This document shows, piece after piece, positions 16,433 through 25,778 of a stretch of 38,363 nt of DNA (position 1 is its first letter; every line of letters starts with the position of its first letter). The stretch lies in contig DUOK01000028.1 in NCBI GenBank assembly GCA_012838865.1, positions 1-38,363 on the forward strand, given 5' to 3'. A program made the translations under genes and the position numbers. This stretch comes from Bacteroidales bacterium (GTDB lineage Bacteria; Bacteroidota; Bacteroidia; Bacteroidales; Marinilabiliaceae). The notes under the pieces were generated by a model. It worked only from the letters and a program-made list of their open reading frames with translations. It made no database searches and was not told the DNA's origin.

Positions 16433-16882
16433 CTACGCCAACAACTTGCGCACCAAAGATGAAATGGCCTTACCTTCTGCCCGCCCGGAAAAACGGCGGC
16501 TGGCTTCGCCCATAACTTTTCCCATGTCGGCCATACTCTGAGCCCCCAACTCCTTGACTAAAGCGGCGATACCGGCTTCCAGTTCTTCGGGCGACATCTG
16601 CGCCGGAAGATAGGCTGCTATAATTTCTGCTTCCTTCAACTCATTATCGGCCAGTTCAACCCTCCCCTGACTCACAAAAATATCGGCTGCATCCTTGCGC
16701 TGCTTCACCATCTTCTGCAATAATTTCAGCTCCGCGTCGGCATCCAAAGTTCCTCCCGCATCCTTAGCTGTGCGGGCCTCCAAAAACTCCTTTTTAACAG
16801 CCCTGAGCGCGTTCAAACGCAGTGCATCCCGCGCCTTCATAGCTTGCTTTATATCTTCGCTTACCTGATCAAAAAGTAGCAT
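16433..16882 (-). CDS. GatB/YqeY domain protein
   Basis: This 149-residue cytoplasmic protein starts LFDQVSEDIKQAMKARD and contains the family segments LNALRAVKKEFLEAR, EAEIIAAYLPAQMSPEEL and MGKVMGEASRRFSGRAEGKAIS. This is the YqeY fold, related to the tail domain of the GatB/GatE amidotransferase subunits that contact tRNA. Its function is not settled; involvement in tRNA-linked amidation is inferred from homology alone. It begins 16 bases after the ftsZ stop and is the last gene of the cell-division transcript, ending at the convergent terminator. Length and motifs are complete. Confidence 0.9.
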   Translation of the reverse strand: MLLFDQVSEDIKQAMKARDALRLNALRAVKKEFLEARTAKDAGGTLDADAELKLLQKMVKQRKDAADIFVSQGRVELADNELKEAEIIAAYLPAQMSPEELEAGIAALVKELGAQSMADMGKVMGEASRRFSGRAEGKAISSLVRKLLA

Positions 16883-16898
16883 AATACTCCGGTTTAAG

Positions 16899-18380
16899 TT
16901 AATCTACATTATCGTGCAAAAATCGATTGTTGTTTCCAAGCGTGGTCCGTCCTTTTCCATCGTCATCGAGACTAAAACGCGATACCTGGGGTGCCTGGGT
17001 ACCATGGCCCTTTTCTGCCTGATCAACCGGCCTGCGCTTGTATGCCGGCTCCCGCTCCAACTGATCAAGCCGACTGTCGTCCAACAGTTCATCCGGATCG
17101 GCCAAGACCCGGGAGCCATCGGGGCGACGAATAAAAACACGAGGTTCGTGACTGCCTGTTTCTGAGTCGCCACTACTCACCACCGCCGCCTCTTCCTTGT
17201 CGCTGCCATACAACAACTCAATCTTTCGCTGCTTCTCCTCGTCTTCCTGCTTAAAGGTAACTACACGAGGTGCCTCCTCGGTAAAATCAATCTCCTCCTC
17301 AAAAGTGTCGCCCACCGGTGCTTCTGCCTTATACAAGTTGCCCTCGGCATCCATTTCCAAACGGGTAACCTTTTTCCCGGGCTGCCTGGGTTCGGGCTCC
17401 ACCATATTGCTGTAAGCAAAACCTGTTGCAATAATGGTCACCACCACCTCATCATCGAGGGTTTCATCATTACCCGTACCCCAGATAATAGAGGCAGAAT
17501 GCCCCACCACGTCCTGAACGTAGTCGGTTATTTTACCTACCTCATCCATGGTGATCTCGTCCTTACCGGAGGTGATGTTCAGAAGAATATTACCTGCCCC
17601 TGAGATGTTGTTGTTGTTGAGCAGGGGCGACTCCAGAGCAGCCTGAATGGCATCAATGGCGCGGAATTCCCCCACCCCGCTGCCCGAGCCCATAATGGCC
17701 ACACCACTGTCCTTCATTACCGTTTCCACATCGGCAAAGTCCACGTTAATGTAACCATGCACCGTTATTATTTCGGCAATTCCCTTAGCCGCTGTAGTCA
17801 ATACATTATCGGCCTTGGCAAAGGCATTGCTCAGTTTAAGGTCACCGTACATATCGCGCAGCTTCTCGTTGTTGATGATCAACAAGGAGTCTACGTTCTT
17901 CTCCATTTCTGAAATTCCGTCAATGGCCTGATTGATACGCACCTTCCCCTCAAACTTAAAAGGAATAGTCACAATGCCCACCGTCAGAATACCCATTTCT
18001 TTGGCGGTTTTGGCGATTACAGGAGCAGCTCCTGTTCCTGTGCCTCCTCCCATACCGGCAGTAATGAACACCATCTTGGTATTGTCCTGCAACACACGAC
18101 TTAACTCTTCGGTACTCTCAATAGCCGCCTGTCGTCCCCGGTCGGGCTTGTTGCCGGCCCCGCGCCCCTCGGTAAGGGTCTGCCCCAACTGCACCTTCAA
18201 GGGAATGGGACTATTGGCCAGGGCCTGGGCATCGGTATTGCAAATAACAAAACTAACATCTCGTATGCCCTGACTGTACATAAAGTTGACGGCATTGCTG
18301 CCGCCTCCTCCAACACCAATAACCTTAATGATGGACGTGCTTTTTCCGGGTATTTCAAAATTAATCAAATCGTCGTTCAT
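16899..18380 (-). CDS. ftsZ: Cell division GTPase FtsZ
   Basis: This 493-residue tubulin-like GTPase forms the cytokinetic ring. The GTP-binding N domain has IGVGGGGSNAV (residues 21-31) and the tubulin signature GGGTGTG (111-117). The T7 loop region NVDFADVETVM supplies the catalytic aspartates, and the globular core ends near residue 330. A long charged linker of about 150 residues follows, rich in E, D, K and R, and then a terminal peptide NNRFLHDNVD. That ending is the Bacteroidota version of the FtsA/partner-binding tail. It lies 44 bases after ftsA, with no promoter visible in between, and upstream of the yqeY-like gene. Confidence 0.98.
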   Translation of the reverse strand: MNDDLINFEIPGKSTSIIKVIGVGGGGSNAVNFMYSQGIRDVSFVICNTDAQALANSPIPLKVQLGQTLTEGRGAGNKPDRGRQAAIESTEELSRVLQDNTKMVFITAGMGGGTGTGAAPVIAKTAKEMGILTVGIVTIPFKFEGKVRINQAIDGISEMEKNVDSLLIINNEKLRDMYGDLKLSNAFAKADNVLTTAAKGIAEIITVHGYINVDFADVETVMKDSGVAIMGSGSGVGEFRAIDAIQAALESPLLNNNNISGAGNILLNITSGKDEITMDEVGKITDYVQDVVGHSASIIWGTGNDETLDDEVVVTIIATGFAYSNMVEPEPRQPGKKVTRLEMDAEGNLYKAEAPVGDTFEEEIDFTEEAPRVVTFKQEDEEKQRKIELLYGSDKEEAAVVSSGDSETGSHEPRVFIRRPDGSRVLADPDELLDDSRLDQLEREPAYKRRPVDQAEKGHGTQAPQVSRFSLDDDGKGRTTLGNNNRFLHDNVD

Positions 18381-18424
18381 AATATTTCCTCTTTATACCG
18401 CCATCCCTAATAACTACCGACCGA

Positions 18425-19798
18425 CTACATCTCTACATCGTCGTCGTCGAACATTCCCGCAAAAGTGTTTCCAATCTTGCTTTTCAGACTGCCAAACAAA
18501 TCACCAGGCATCGCTTCTCTGTTGAGACGACTTTTCTTTGGTTTGGCCTTGGCAACTTTACGGGCAGTCGTTTCAACGGACTCCACCGGGGTCTCGAGCT
18601 TCTCCTCCTCAAACAAGGATTGCTGACGCCCTCCCTTAGGCGATGCGTACACGGCAGATGCTGTAAGCAGGCCCACAGCGGTTGCATAAGGTTCACCTGC
18701 AAGTTCTTCCTCTGCGTAAGACGTATCCTGAAAAAGCAGGGGTTGGCCCATGCGCACATCCAGTCCGGTTTTCAAACGGATGAGTTGAGGCAGATGCTTG
18801 AGCAAAGCGCCTCCGCCGGTTAAAACAATCCCTGCACCCAATTTGTCGTAATAACCCGAACGCTCAATATGACGGGCCACATACTCAACAATTTCTTCCA
18901 TGCGGGCCTGAATGATGCAGGAGAGACTGCGCAAGGAGATCTCCCTGGGCTCCCAACCCGGCATGCCAGGAATGGCAATAACCATGTCCTCACGGGCCAG
19001 ACTGCTCATGGCAGAACCAAAACGCACCTTCAGCGACTCCGCCTGCTTAAACAAAACAGAACAGCCCTCCTTGATGTCGCTCGTCACCACATTCCCCCCA
19101 AAAGGAATAACTGCCGTATGCCGAAGGATGCCATCATAAAACAGGGCCATATCGGTGGTGCCCCCACCGATATCTACCAAAACCACTCCAGCCTCCTTCT
19201 CTTCTTCGGTAAGCACGCCTTCTGCAGAAGCCAGAGACTCCAACACCACACCGTTCATCTTTAAGCCTGCCCGTTGAATACACTTTTCTATATTGCTCAG
19301 GGCCGTTTCCTTTCCGGTGACTACGTGAAAATAGGCATCCAGGCGCTGACCCGACATCCCAACAGGATTCTTCTCGCTGTGTTCCTTATCTACCGAATAC
19401 TCCTGGGGAATAACGTGGATGATCTTTTCCCCAGGCTCCAGCGACAAGCGATGACTGTCGCGTAAAAGCTGATCCAAATCAAAGGTGCTGATCTCACTTT
19501 CCTTGTTGATGAAACGGTAACAAGAATTGGTAAAACTCCGCATAGAATAACCAGCCATCCCGGCAAACACTTCGCTGATCTTTACATCCAGGCGCTCTTC
19601 CAAAGCCCCTACTGCCTGCTTAATGGCCGTAACGGTTTCTTCAATATTCAGGATAACACCCCGCTTCACACCGGTAGAAACGGCCTTTTCTACGCCCAGC
19701 ACTTCCATTCGCCCATCACTGTGCTTTTGGCCTGCGGCGGCCACTACCGTGGTGGTTCCAATATCCACCGTTGCAATTATTTTTCGTTCCTGGTTCAT
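18425..19798 (-). CDS. ftsA: Cell division protein FtsA
   Basis: This actin-like ATPase tethers FtsZ filaments to the membrane and recruits later division proteins. From the second ATG it reads NQERKIIATVDIGTTTVVAAAG (phosphate 1 loop), then the SHS2/1C region (KISEVFAGMAGYSMRSF), VLVDIGGGTTDMALF (phosphate 2) and IVLTGGGALLKHL (adenosine motif). The C-terminal end, after a variable ~60-residue basic linker, is GDLFGSLKSKIGNTFAGMFDDDD, a short amphipathic segment likely to be the membrane-targeting helix. The frame is open seven codons further upstream (19819), but the ATG at 19798 matches the family start and leaves a 30-base gap from ftsQ. It is followed by ftsZ, as is universal in these clusters. 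Confidence 0.96.
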   Translation of the reverse strand: MNQERKIIATVDIGTTTVVAAAGQKHSDGRMEVLGVEKAVSTGVKRGVILNIEETVTAIKQAVGALEERLDVKISEVFAGMAGYSMRSFTNSCYRFINKESEISTFDLDQLLRDSHRLSLEPGEKIIHVIPQEYSVDKEHSEKNPVGMSGQRLDAYFHVVTGKETALSNIEKCIQRAGLKMNGVVLESLASAEGVLTEEEKEAGVVLVDIGGGTTDMALFYDGILRHTAVIPFGGNVVTSDIKEGCSVLFKQAESLKVRFGSAMSSLAREDMVIAIPGMPGWEPREISLRSLSCIIQARMEEIVEYVARHIERSGYYDKLGAGIVLTGGGALLKHLPQLIRLKTGLDVRMGQPLLFQDTSYAEEELAGEPYATAVGLLTASAVYASPKGGRQQSLFEEEKLETPVESVETTARKVAKAKPKKSRLNREAMPGDLFGSLKSKIGNTFAGMFDDDDVEM

Positions 19799-19828
19799 AT
19801 CATTCCGGGTTAAATACATTCTATTTGC

Positions 19829-20563
19829 TTACCATTCGCGTCTGCGCGAACACAAAATCTGATTCTTATATTTGAGGTTAATGGTACGGTACTCGTTCCA
19901 TTCCCTGGGATTGAGCCCCTCTGTATACAACAAACGCAAATTGCGAAGCTTAAGTGCAAGGTCTTCGGGTTGCCCCAATAAAATAAGGTGGTCGCCCACC
20001 CTGGGCACCAAAACAAAATCATTGTTGCGACGCACATAGAGCTGCTCCATCTGCGCCTTTAAAAATTCATCGGCCTCCACCATACGCGCCAGCTTTAAAA
20101 GCGGCTCCAAATCTTTGGAAATGGCCCCGCTGGCAACCAGAACCCGGGCCGAAAAATGGTCCGAAACCGGGATACGCCGCCCCTCAGCATCGAGGTAGAA
20201 AGTCCCCTCCGGAGCAAAAACACGCAAAATGGGCGCATGCTGACTGACCTCAACATGCACGACCCCCGAACCACTGTTGAAAACTTCTACCGAGCGGATG
20301 GCACTGTGCTGCCCAATATGCGCTTCCAGCTCCTCAAAATTGAGCGATGAAAGCGGTGCCCCTAAAAGATCGGGAAAGGATTTCAACAACTCAAGCCGAA
20401 CATTCTCCGCACTTACGAAGCGCGCCTCCATGCTGTCACGCACAGCTACCCGTACCTCTGAACAAACCATGCTGCGCTGACTGGAAGCAACAAAGGCCAA
20501 GATCACCGGGAAATATCCCAGCAACAATACCCACTTCAACAGTCCCAAAAACTTACGCATCAT
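19829..20563 (-). CDS. ftsQ: Cell division protein FtsQ
   Basis: This 244-residue bitopic membrane protein has a single N-terminal helix (MMRKFLGLLKWVLLLGYFPVILAFVASS) and then a periplasmic POTRA-like and beta domain: VRVAVRDSMEARFVSAENVRLELLKSF, broken up by SIRSVEVFNSGSGVVHVEVSQHAPILRV. FtsQ links FtsL and the divisome core to the septal wall enzymes. The open frame begins at a TTG at 20575, but GGAGG at 20569-20573 lies 5 bases before ATG 20563, so I take that ATG. A TATATTTA element (20592-20599, read on this strand) could be a weak internal promoter for ftsQAZ in the 95-base gap after murC; the -33 partner is not visible. Confidence 0.9.
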   Translation of the reverse strand: MMRKFLGLLKWVLLLGYFPVILAFVASSQRSMVCSEVRVAVRDSMEARFVSAENVRLELLKSFPDLLGAPLSSLNFEELEAHIGQHSAIRSVEVFNSGSGVVHVEVSQHAPILRVFAPEGTFYLDAEGRRIPVSDHFSARVLVASGAISKDLEPLLKLARMVEADEFLKAQMEQLYVRRNNDFVLVPRVGDHLILLGQPEDLALKLRNLRLLYTEGLNPREWNEYRTINLKYKNQILCSRRREW

Positions 20564-20568
20564 AGCTT

Positions 20569-20573
20569 CCTCC
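20569..20573 (-). promoter_or_regulatory. Shine-Dalgarno site deciding the ftsQ start
   Basis: GGAGG on the minus strand, followed by AAGCT and ATG 20563, is a full anti-16S match. Such sites are uncommon in Bacteroidota. It excludes the in-frame TTG at 20575, which overlaps it. Confidence 0.6.
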
Positions 20574-20670
20574 AAAATCCAATTAACCGCTTAAATATAA
20601 TGTTTTTAAAAGCTGGTCCTCTTTAGAGCATCCAATTATTTATCAACAACTTCCGGCCTTCTTTGAACAA

Positions 20671-22068
20671 CTACTTCAAGCTGACCAAACGAGACAGATG
20701 CTTTGCTATCCGGGGTACCAGGCGATCGATATCGCCTGCCCCCATCGTCAAAACTACCGTAGGCTGCGCTCCGGGCTGAAGGGCTTCGGGCAAATCCTCA
20801 GGTCCTACATAGCCAACCGGCACCTCTCTGATAAGTTCACCAATGGTCTGTGCGCTCACCCCGGGCAGGGGGAGCTCCCTGGCCGGATAAATATCCATCA
20901 AAAACAGCTCATCAAGCAAGGCCAAACTCTCCGCAAAGCCCTCGGCAAAATCACGTGTCCGCGTGTACAAATGAGGCTGAAATACCCCACACAGCCTAAA
21001 ACCAGGGTACAGCGCGCGAACGCTGCTCAGAGTTGCCCGAATCTCTTCGGGGTGGTGAGCATAGTCGTCGATATACACCAGACCGGGGGAGCTTACATGC
21101 AAATCGAAACGTCGGGCAATCCCCTTAAAATCCGACAAGGCAGCCCGGATTTCTTCGGCTTCCACACCGGCATTTAAAGCCAGGGCCATAGCCCCTATGG
21201 CATTCTCTACATTCAGCAAACCGGGAATCCCCATTTTCAAATCAGGAATTAGTCCACCGGGGGTTTGCAAACTAAAACAGTAAAGCCCATCCTCCAAGCT
21301 CAGCTCAACGGCATAGTAATCTGCACTTGCATCTTCAAGGGCATAAGTAAGCACTTTTACATCGGTCTTCCCTCCGTCCTGCACCCGAAGGCCCTGCTTC
21401 ATAACCAGCACCCCATTAGGTTTAACCCGCCGGGCAAAGGCAGCAAAGGCCTTTTCCACCTCCTGATGCGAACCGTAAATATCCAAATGATCGGCATCCA
21501 CAGCTGAGATAAGCGCAAGGGAGGGACTCAGCCACAAAAAGGAGCGGTCAAACTCATCGGCCTCCAGCACCACATAAGGCGATTGCTCGTCCCATAAAAA
21601 GTTGCTGCGGTAATTCTTCGAAATGCCTCCCAAAAAGGCCGTACATCCCACTTTGCTCTGGCGAAACAGATGGGCCGTAAGTGTAGAAATGGTCGTTTTA
21701 CCATGGGTGCCGGCAATACAAACCGCCTCCTTGCGAGCACTAAGCATGCCCAGCACCTGCGCACGCTTCAGCACCTCAAACCCTTGTTTCCTGAACCACA
21801 CCAGCTGATCCTGCTCCTGTTCAACAGCAGGGGTATAAATGACCAGGGTATGTCGCGGCGCTCTAAAAACCGGTGCAATACAATCCGGGGACGAATCGAA
21901 AAACACCGAAATACCCTCGCTCTCCAGGGCTTCGGTCACCCCGGAAGGCCTTCGGTCGTAACCCGCCACGGGCTTTCCCTCACGATGAAAATAACGGGCC
22001 AGGGCACTCATTCCAATGCCGCCTATTCCCACCAGCCATACCTGTTTAACTTCCTCCACCTGCATCAT
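20671..22068 (-). CDS. murC: UDP-N-acetylmuramate-L-alanine ligase MurC
   Basis: This 465-residue cytoplasmic Mur ligase adds L-alanine to UDP-MurNAc. The Rossmann-like UDP-binding start is VWLVGIGGIGMSALARYF. The ATP loop is GTHGKTTIS (residues 120-128), with central domain motifs LEADEFDRSFL and DADHLDIYG. The C-terminal domain has IDDYAHHPEEIRATL, which is specific to MurC, and FQPHLYTRTRDF. Two adjacent ATGs start the gene; either gives a normal length. It lies 7 bases after the murG stop. It comes after murG rather than before the other ligases, the standard order in Bacteroidota clusters. Confidence 0.97.
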   Translation of the reverse strand: MMQVEEVKQVWLVGIGGIGMSALARYFHREGKPVAGYDRRPSGVTEALESEGISVFFDSSPDCIAPVFRAPRHTLVIYTPAVEQEQDQLVWFRKQGFEVLKRAQVLGMLSARKEAVCIAGTHGKTTISTLTAHLFRQSKVGCTAFLGGISKNYRSNFLWDEQSPYVVLEADEFDRSFLWLSPSLALISAVDADHLDIYGSHQEVEKAFAAFARRVKPNGVLVMKQGLRVQDGGKTDVKVLTYALEDASADYYAVELSLEDGLYCFSLQTPGGLIPDLKMGIPGLLNVENAIGAMALALNAGVEAEEIRAALSDFKGIARRFDLHVSSPGLVYIDDYAHHPEEIRATLSSVRALYPGFRLCGVFQPHLYTRTRDFAEGFAESLALLDELFLMDIYPARELPLPGVSAQTIGELIREVPVGYVGPEDLPEALQPGAQPTVVLTMGAGDIDRLVPRIAKHLSRLVSLK

Positions 22069-22075
22069 TTCTGTT

Positions 22076-23194
22076 CTATTTCTGTTTACCCCCTATCAAA
22101 TTCAAAACCTCCAGCGCGATATCGTCTGCCGCACGGGGGCGAGCAAATGCCGAAATGGCCTTCGAAAGCTTTGTCAAACGCTCCTTATCATTAAGTAAAA
22201 CAAGACTCTCCTGTACCAAGGCTTCCTTTGTTTGGGCATCCTTCACCATAACTGCAGCCCCGTGCTCTACCAGGGCCATAGCATTCTTGGTCTGATGATC
22301 TTCCGCCACATTGGGAGAAGGCACCAAAACAACCGCTTTCCCCAAAGCAGACAACTCACTAATGGTCCCGGCACCTGCACGGGAAACCACCACATCGGCC
22401 AAGGCATAGGCCTTGGCCATATCCCCAATAAAGGGCTGCATCACCATCTGCTCAGTGAGTTCCCCCTTAAGTTCCTCCGCCAGGGCTTCGTAATAAAGCT
22501 TTCCGGTTTGCCACAGCACTTGCACGCCACTCTCCTTCAACAGCGCTGAACCCGCTACAATCCCCTCATTAATGCTGCGGGCACCCAGACTACCCCCCAC
22601 TACCAACAAAGTGGGTCGATTGGGGTCGAGGCCGAAGGCCGCTGCAGCGGCCTTTCGGTCCTGCTCCTGCAACAAGGCCTCCCGCAAGGGATTGCCCGTA
22701 AAGACCAGCCGGGTCGACGGAAAAAAACGTTCCATTTTCGGATAAGCCACGCAAACCAAGGCCGCTTTCCGGGCCAGAATCCGGTTGGTAACACCCGGGT
22801 AGGAGTTCTGCTCCTGCAGCACCGTGGGAACTCCCCGCGCCGCTGCTGCACGTAAAACGGGGCCGCTGGCATAGCCCCCCACCCCAATGGCCACCTGAGG
22901 CTTAAAAGATTTCACCAGTCGACGTGCCTTCAGCATACTTGCCGCCAGCTTAAAGAAAAAAGTCACATTCTTCCAGCTCAAACTGCGCTGAAACCCAGCC
23001 ACCGGCAAACCCACAATGGAGTAACCGGCCGCAGGCACCCGTTCCATCTCCATACGTCCCAAAGCCCCAACAAACAACAACTCACAATCGGGCCGCTGTC
23101 GACGCAGCGCATCGGCAATAGCTATCGCCGGAAAGATATGTCCACCCGTTCCTCCGCCACTGATGACGATGCGCAATCCCTCTTTCTTTTCCAT
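22076..23194 (-). CDS. murG: Lipid II synthase MurG
   Basis: This 372-residue GT28 glycosyltransferase adds GlcNAc from UDP-GlcNAc to lipid I on the cytoplasmic face of the membrane. Family motifs are GGGTGGHIFPAIAIADAL at the N terminus (glycine loop 1), GVGGYASGPVLRAAA, QEQNSYPGVTNR, the second loop LVVGGSLGARSIN, and the UDP-GlcNAc-binding block SRAGAGTISELSALGK with VPSPNVAEDHQTKNA. It sits between ftsW and murC with spacings of 57 and 7 bases. Nothing is missing. Confidence 0.97.
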   Translation of the reverse strand: MEKKEGLRIVISGGGTGGHIFPAIAIADALRRQRPDCELLFVGALGRMEMERVPAAGYSIVGLPVAGFQRSLSWKNVTFFFKLAASMLKARRLVKSFKPQVAIGVGGYASGPVLRAAAARGVPTVLQEQNSYPGVTNRILARKAALVCVAYPKMERFFPSTRLVFTGNPLREALLQEQDRKAAAAAFGLDPNRPTLLVVGGSLGARSINEGIVAGSALLKESGVQVLWQTGKLYYEALAEELKGELTEQMVMQPFIGDMAKAYALADVVVSRAGAGTISELSALGKAVVLVPSPNVAEDHQTKNAMALVEHGAAVMVKDAQTKEALVQESLVLLNDKERLTKLSKAISAFARPRAADDIALEVLNLIGGKQK

Positions 23195-23251
23195 GCCTTT
23201 TTGTATCTAAATATTGTACGCTAAAACTCGCTCAACCAACAACCAGTCCGC

Positions 23252-24451
23252 CTAACTCCCTTCCTGTTCTTCCGTTTTTACACCTTGGACCGCACGCTCC
23301 TGAGCGGCCTGCAGCATATTTTGTCGACTCACACCCAGAATTATCCCAAAGGCCAGACAGGTAAACAAAACCGAAGTGGTTCCCAGGCTCACCAGGGGCA
23401 AGGGTTGTCCCGTTACCGGAAAAATACCAACCGCCACCCCCATATTAATAAAAGCCTGCGACACCAACATCAAGCCCAGTCCCAGCACCAAAAAGGCCGG
23501 GAAGGTCCTTTTGCTGGCATAAACAATAACCCCCACCCGATAAAACAGCATCAGGTAGCAAAACAGAATGAGCGAAGCCCCGGCCAAACCATACTCCTCA
23601 GCTATAATGGCATAAATAAAATCGCTGTAAGGATGCGGAATAAAATTCCTTTGCACACTGTTGCCAGGCCCTTTACCAAAAAAGCCACTCGAAGCAATGG
23701 CTATTTTACTCTGATCAACCTGGTAAGAAGAAGCATCATCGGCCTCCTCCGGATGAAAATACTGCTCCACCCTGGCTGCCCAGGTCTGCGCCCTGGGCAG
23801 AAAACTCACCTGTGAAGCCAGCAACAGCAGCAGCGCCACCAACGCTATGGCCGCAGCGCCTGTTCCAAACAGGTACTTCAAAGGAACCCGCCCCACAAAC
23901 ATCATGGCCATACTCACTATGACCACCAACGCCGCTGTTGAGAGGTTCTCCCTGAAAATCAAGCCCGCCACCATCCCAACATAAATCATCACCGGCTTAA
24001 AAGCCCCGCGGGCGGGCTCATCTTCCTTCTGGTGCTGTGCCAGCACCTTAGCCACATAAACAATCAAGGCCAGCTTAGCCAACTCAGAAGGCTGAAAAGT
24101 AATGCCGATACCCGGAATGGTCAGCCAACGCGAAGCCATATTCAAATTCACCCCCGACACCAAAGTAATCAGCAACAGCACAATGGCCCCGTAAAGCGCC
24201 ATCAGACTAAAGCGCGCAATCCACTTGTAATGGATGCGGTGTACCACAATCATGATTAAAATCCCAAAACTCAGGGAAAACAATTGCTTAAACATATAGT
24301 ACGACGTATTGCCGCCCTGATGCTTGTAAGCCAAAAAACCCGTTGCACTGTAGACCGAAAGCAGAGATGCCACCGACAACAGGACAATGATTAACCAAAT
24401 AACCTTATCCCCACCTACATATTTTCTCAGCAAAGTGCTCATTCCATCCAT
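23252..24451 (-). CDS. ftsW: Septal peptidoglycan polymerase FtsW
   Basis: This SEDS-family membrane protein of about 399 residues has roughly ten hydrophobic helices. It polymerises lipid II together with the FtsI-type transpeptidase. Recognisable parts are YYMFKQLFSLSFG, GIGITFQPSELAKLALIVYVA, FRENLSTAALVV, the large extracytoplasmic loop with NSVQRNFIPHPYSDFIYAIIAEEYG, and GQPLPLVSLGTTS near the end. The open frame starts at 24451, overlapping murD by 13 bases. An alternative ATG at 24442 makes a classic ATGA junction with the murD stop and may be the real start. RodA is the closest alternative, but the position between murD and murG decides for FtsW. Confidence 0.94.
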   Translation of the reverse strand: MDGMSTLLRKYVGGDKVIWLIIVLLSVASLLSVYSATGFLAYKHQGGNTSYYMFKQLFSLSFGILIMIVVHRIHYKWIARFSLMALYGAIVLLLITLVSGVNLNMASRWLTIPGIGITFQPSELAKLALIVYVAKVLAQHQKEDEPARGAFKPVMIYVGMVAGLIFRENLSTAALVVIVSMAMMFVGRVPLKYLFGTGAAAIALVALLLLLASQVSFLPRAQTWAARVEQYFHPEEADDASSYQVDQSKIAIASSGFFGKGPGNSVQRNFIPHPYSDFIYAIIAEEYGLAGASLILFCYLMLFYRVGVIVYASKRTFPAFLVLGLGLMLVSQAFINMGVAVGIFPVTGQPLPLVSLGTTSVLFTCLAFGIILGVSRQNMLQAAQERAVQGVKTEEQEGS

Positions 24452-25776
24452 TTTTTTACCATTGCTCTAAACAGCTCACCCCGATGCTCGTAATTCCTAA
24501 ATAAATCGAAACTGGCACAGGCCGGGGACAGCAACACTGCATCGCCACTGCGGGCAAATTCTCGGGCTGCAGACAAGGCCCCCTCCATGCTGTGGGTACT
24601 GAGCACACGAGGCACCACAGCCTCAAAATCCTTTTCAAGCTTACGGTTGTCCACCCCCATGCAAACCAGGGTATGCACTTTAGCAGCCACCAACTCCTTC
24701 AGCTCAGCATAATCATTGCCTTTATCCGTTCCACCCGCTATCCACACCACCGGACGGGTCATACTCTCCAGGGCGTACCAAACCGAATTCACATTGGTGG
24801 CCTTGGAATCGTTGATGTAACGCACGCCGTCCACTTCCCCACAATCCTCCAGTCGGTGCGGCACCCCCTTAAATGAAGTCAGTCCCCCCACCACCTGAGC
24901 CACCGGAACCTTCAGTTCCAATGCAGCCAAGGCCACCGCCATGGCATTGTACAAATTGTGCTTGCCTTTTAACGGGAGTTGCGCCAAAGGCAAACGCAAA
25001 ACAAGCCCATTATTTTCCACCACCAGCTCATTTCCTTCCACCCGGCCAGGCGTAGTGTCCTCCAAACCAAAAGGAAGCGAGCGGGCAGCCGTTGAAAACT
25101 GCTCATTCGCAGCACGCAAAACCGCATCGTCGCTGCACCAAAGGTAGGCATCCTCCCCCGTCTGATTTTGCAGGATACGGTATTTCGCCGCCACATACTC
25201 CTCAAAACGATGGTGATAACGGTCGAGGTGATCGGGTGTAATGTTGGTAATGACCGCTGTGTTTACACGGTAACGGTACATTCGGTCGAGCTGAAAACTG
25301 CTTAACTCGGTAACAAAAACAGCCGGATCACGCTGCAACAGGGTGCGACAGGGACTCACCCCCACATTTCCAGCCAATACGGCATCCACTCCGGCGGACT
25401 GCAAAACATGCTGCAACCAAAGCGTCGTGGTGGTTTTTCCGTTACTTCCGGTAATGCCCACCACATGGGCCTTGCTGTAACGACCCGCCAGTTCAATATC
25501 AGAAATCACCGGAATTCCTGCAGCATCCAGCTGACTTATCAGCGGCAGCTCATCGGGGATACCGGGACTCTTGACCACTTCTGCAGCTGCCAAAATCCGA
25601 GACCTACTGTGTCCGCCTGCTTCATAAGGAATGCCGGCCTGCTCCAGCTCCGCCAAAAAATAAGCAGAGGGCAGCCCCCGATCCGATACGAAGACAGGAA
25701 TTCCCCTTGCCTTCAACAACAAGGCTGCAGCAACGCCGCTTTCTCCGGCCCCTAAAACCACCACCTCCTTTTGCAT
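24439..25776 (-). CDS. murD: UDP-MurNAc-L-Ala-D-glutamate ligase MurD
   Basis: This 445-residue Mur ligase adds D-glutamate. The N-terminal domain begins VVLGAGESGVAAALLLK. The ATP loop is GITGSNGKTTTTLW, with the central motif ELSSFQLD and NITPDHLDRY. The C-terminal domain has GVPHRLEDCGEVDGVRYINDSKATN (broken here at 20), IAGGTDKG and LLSPACASFDLFRNYEHRGE, all MurD-specific. It starts 2 bases after the mraY stop and overlaps ftsW at its end, so the three are tightly coupled. Confidence 0.97.
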   Translation of the reverse strand: MQKEVVVLGAGESGVAAALLLKARGIPVFVSDRGLPSAYFLAELEQAGIPYEAGGHSRSRILAAAEVVKSPGIPDELPLISQLDAAGIPVISDIELAGRYSKAHVVGITGSNGKTTTTLWLQHVLQSAGVDAVLAGNVGVSPCRTLLQRDPAVFVTELSSFQLDRMYRYRVNTAVITNITPDHLDRYHHRFEEYVAAKYRILQNQTGEDAYLWCSDDAVLRAANEQFSTAARSLPFGLEDTTPGRVEGNELVVENNGLVLRLPLAQLPLKGKHNLYNAMAVALAALELKVPVAQVVGGLTSFKGVPHRLEDCGEVDGVRYINDSKATNVNSVWYALESMTRPVVWIAGGTDKGNDYAELKELVAAKVHTLVCMGVDNRKLEKDFEAVVPRVLSTHSMEGALSAAREFARSGDAVLLSPACASFDLFRNYEHRGELFRAMVKKWME

Positions 25777-25778
25777 AC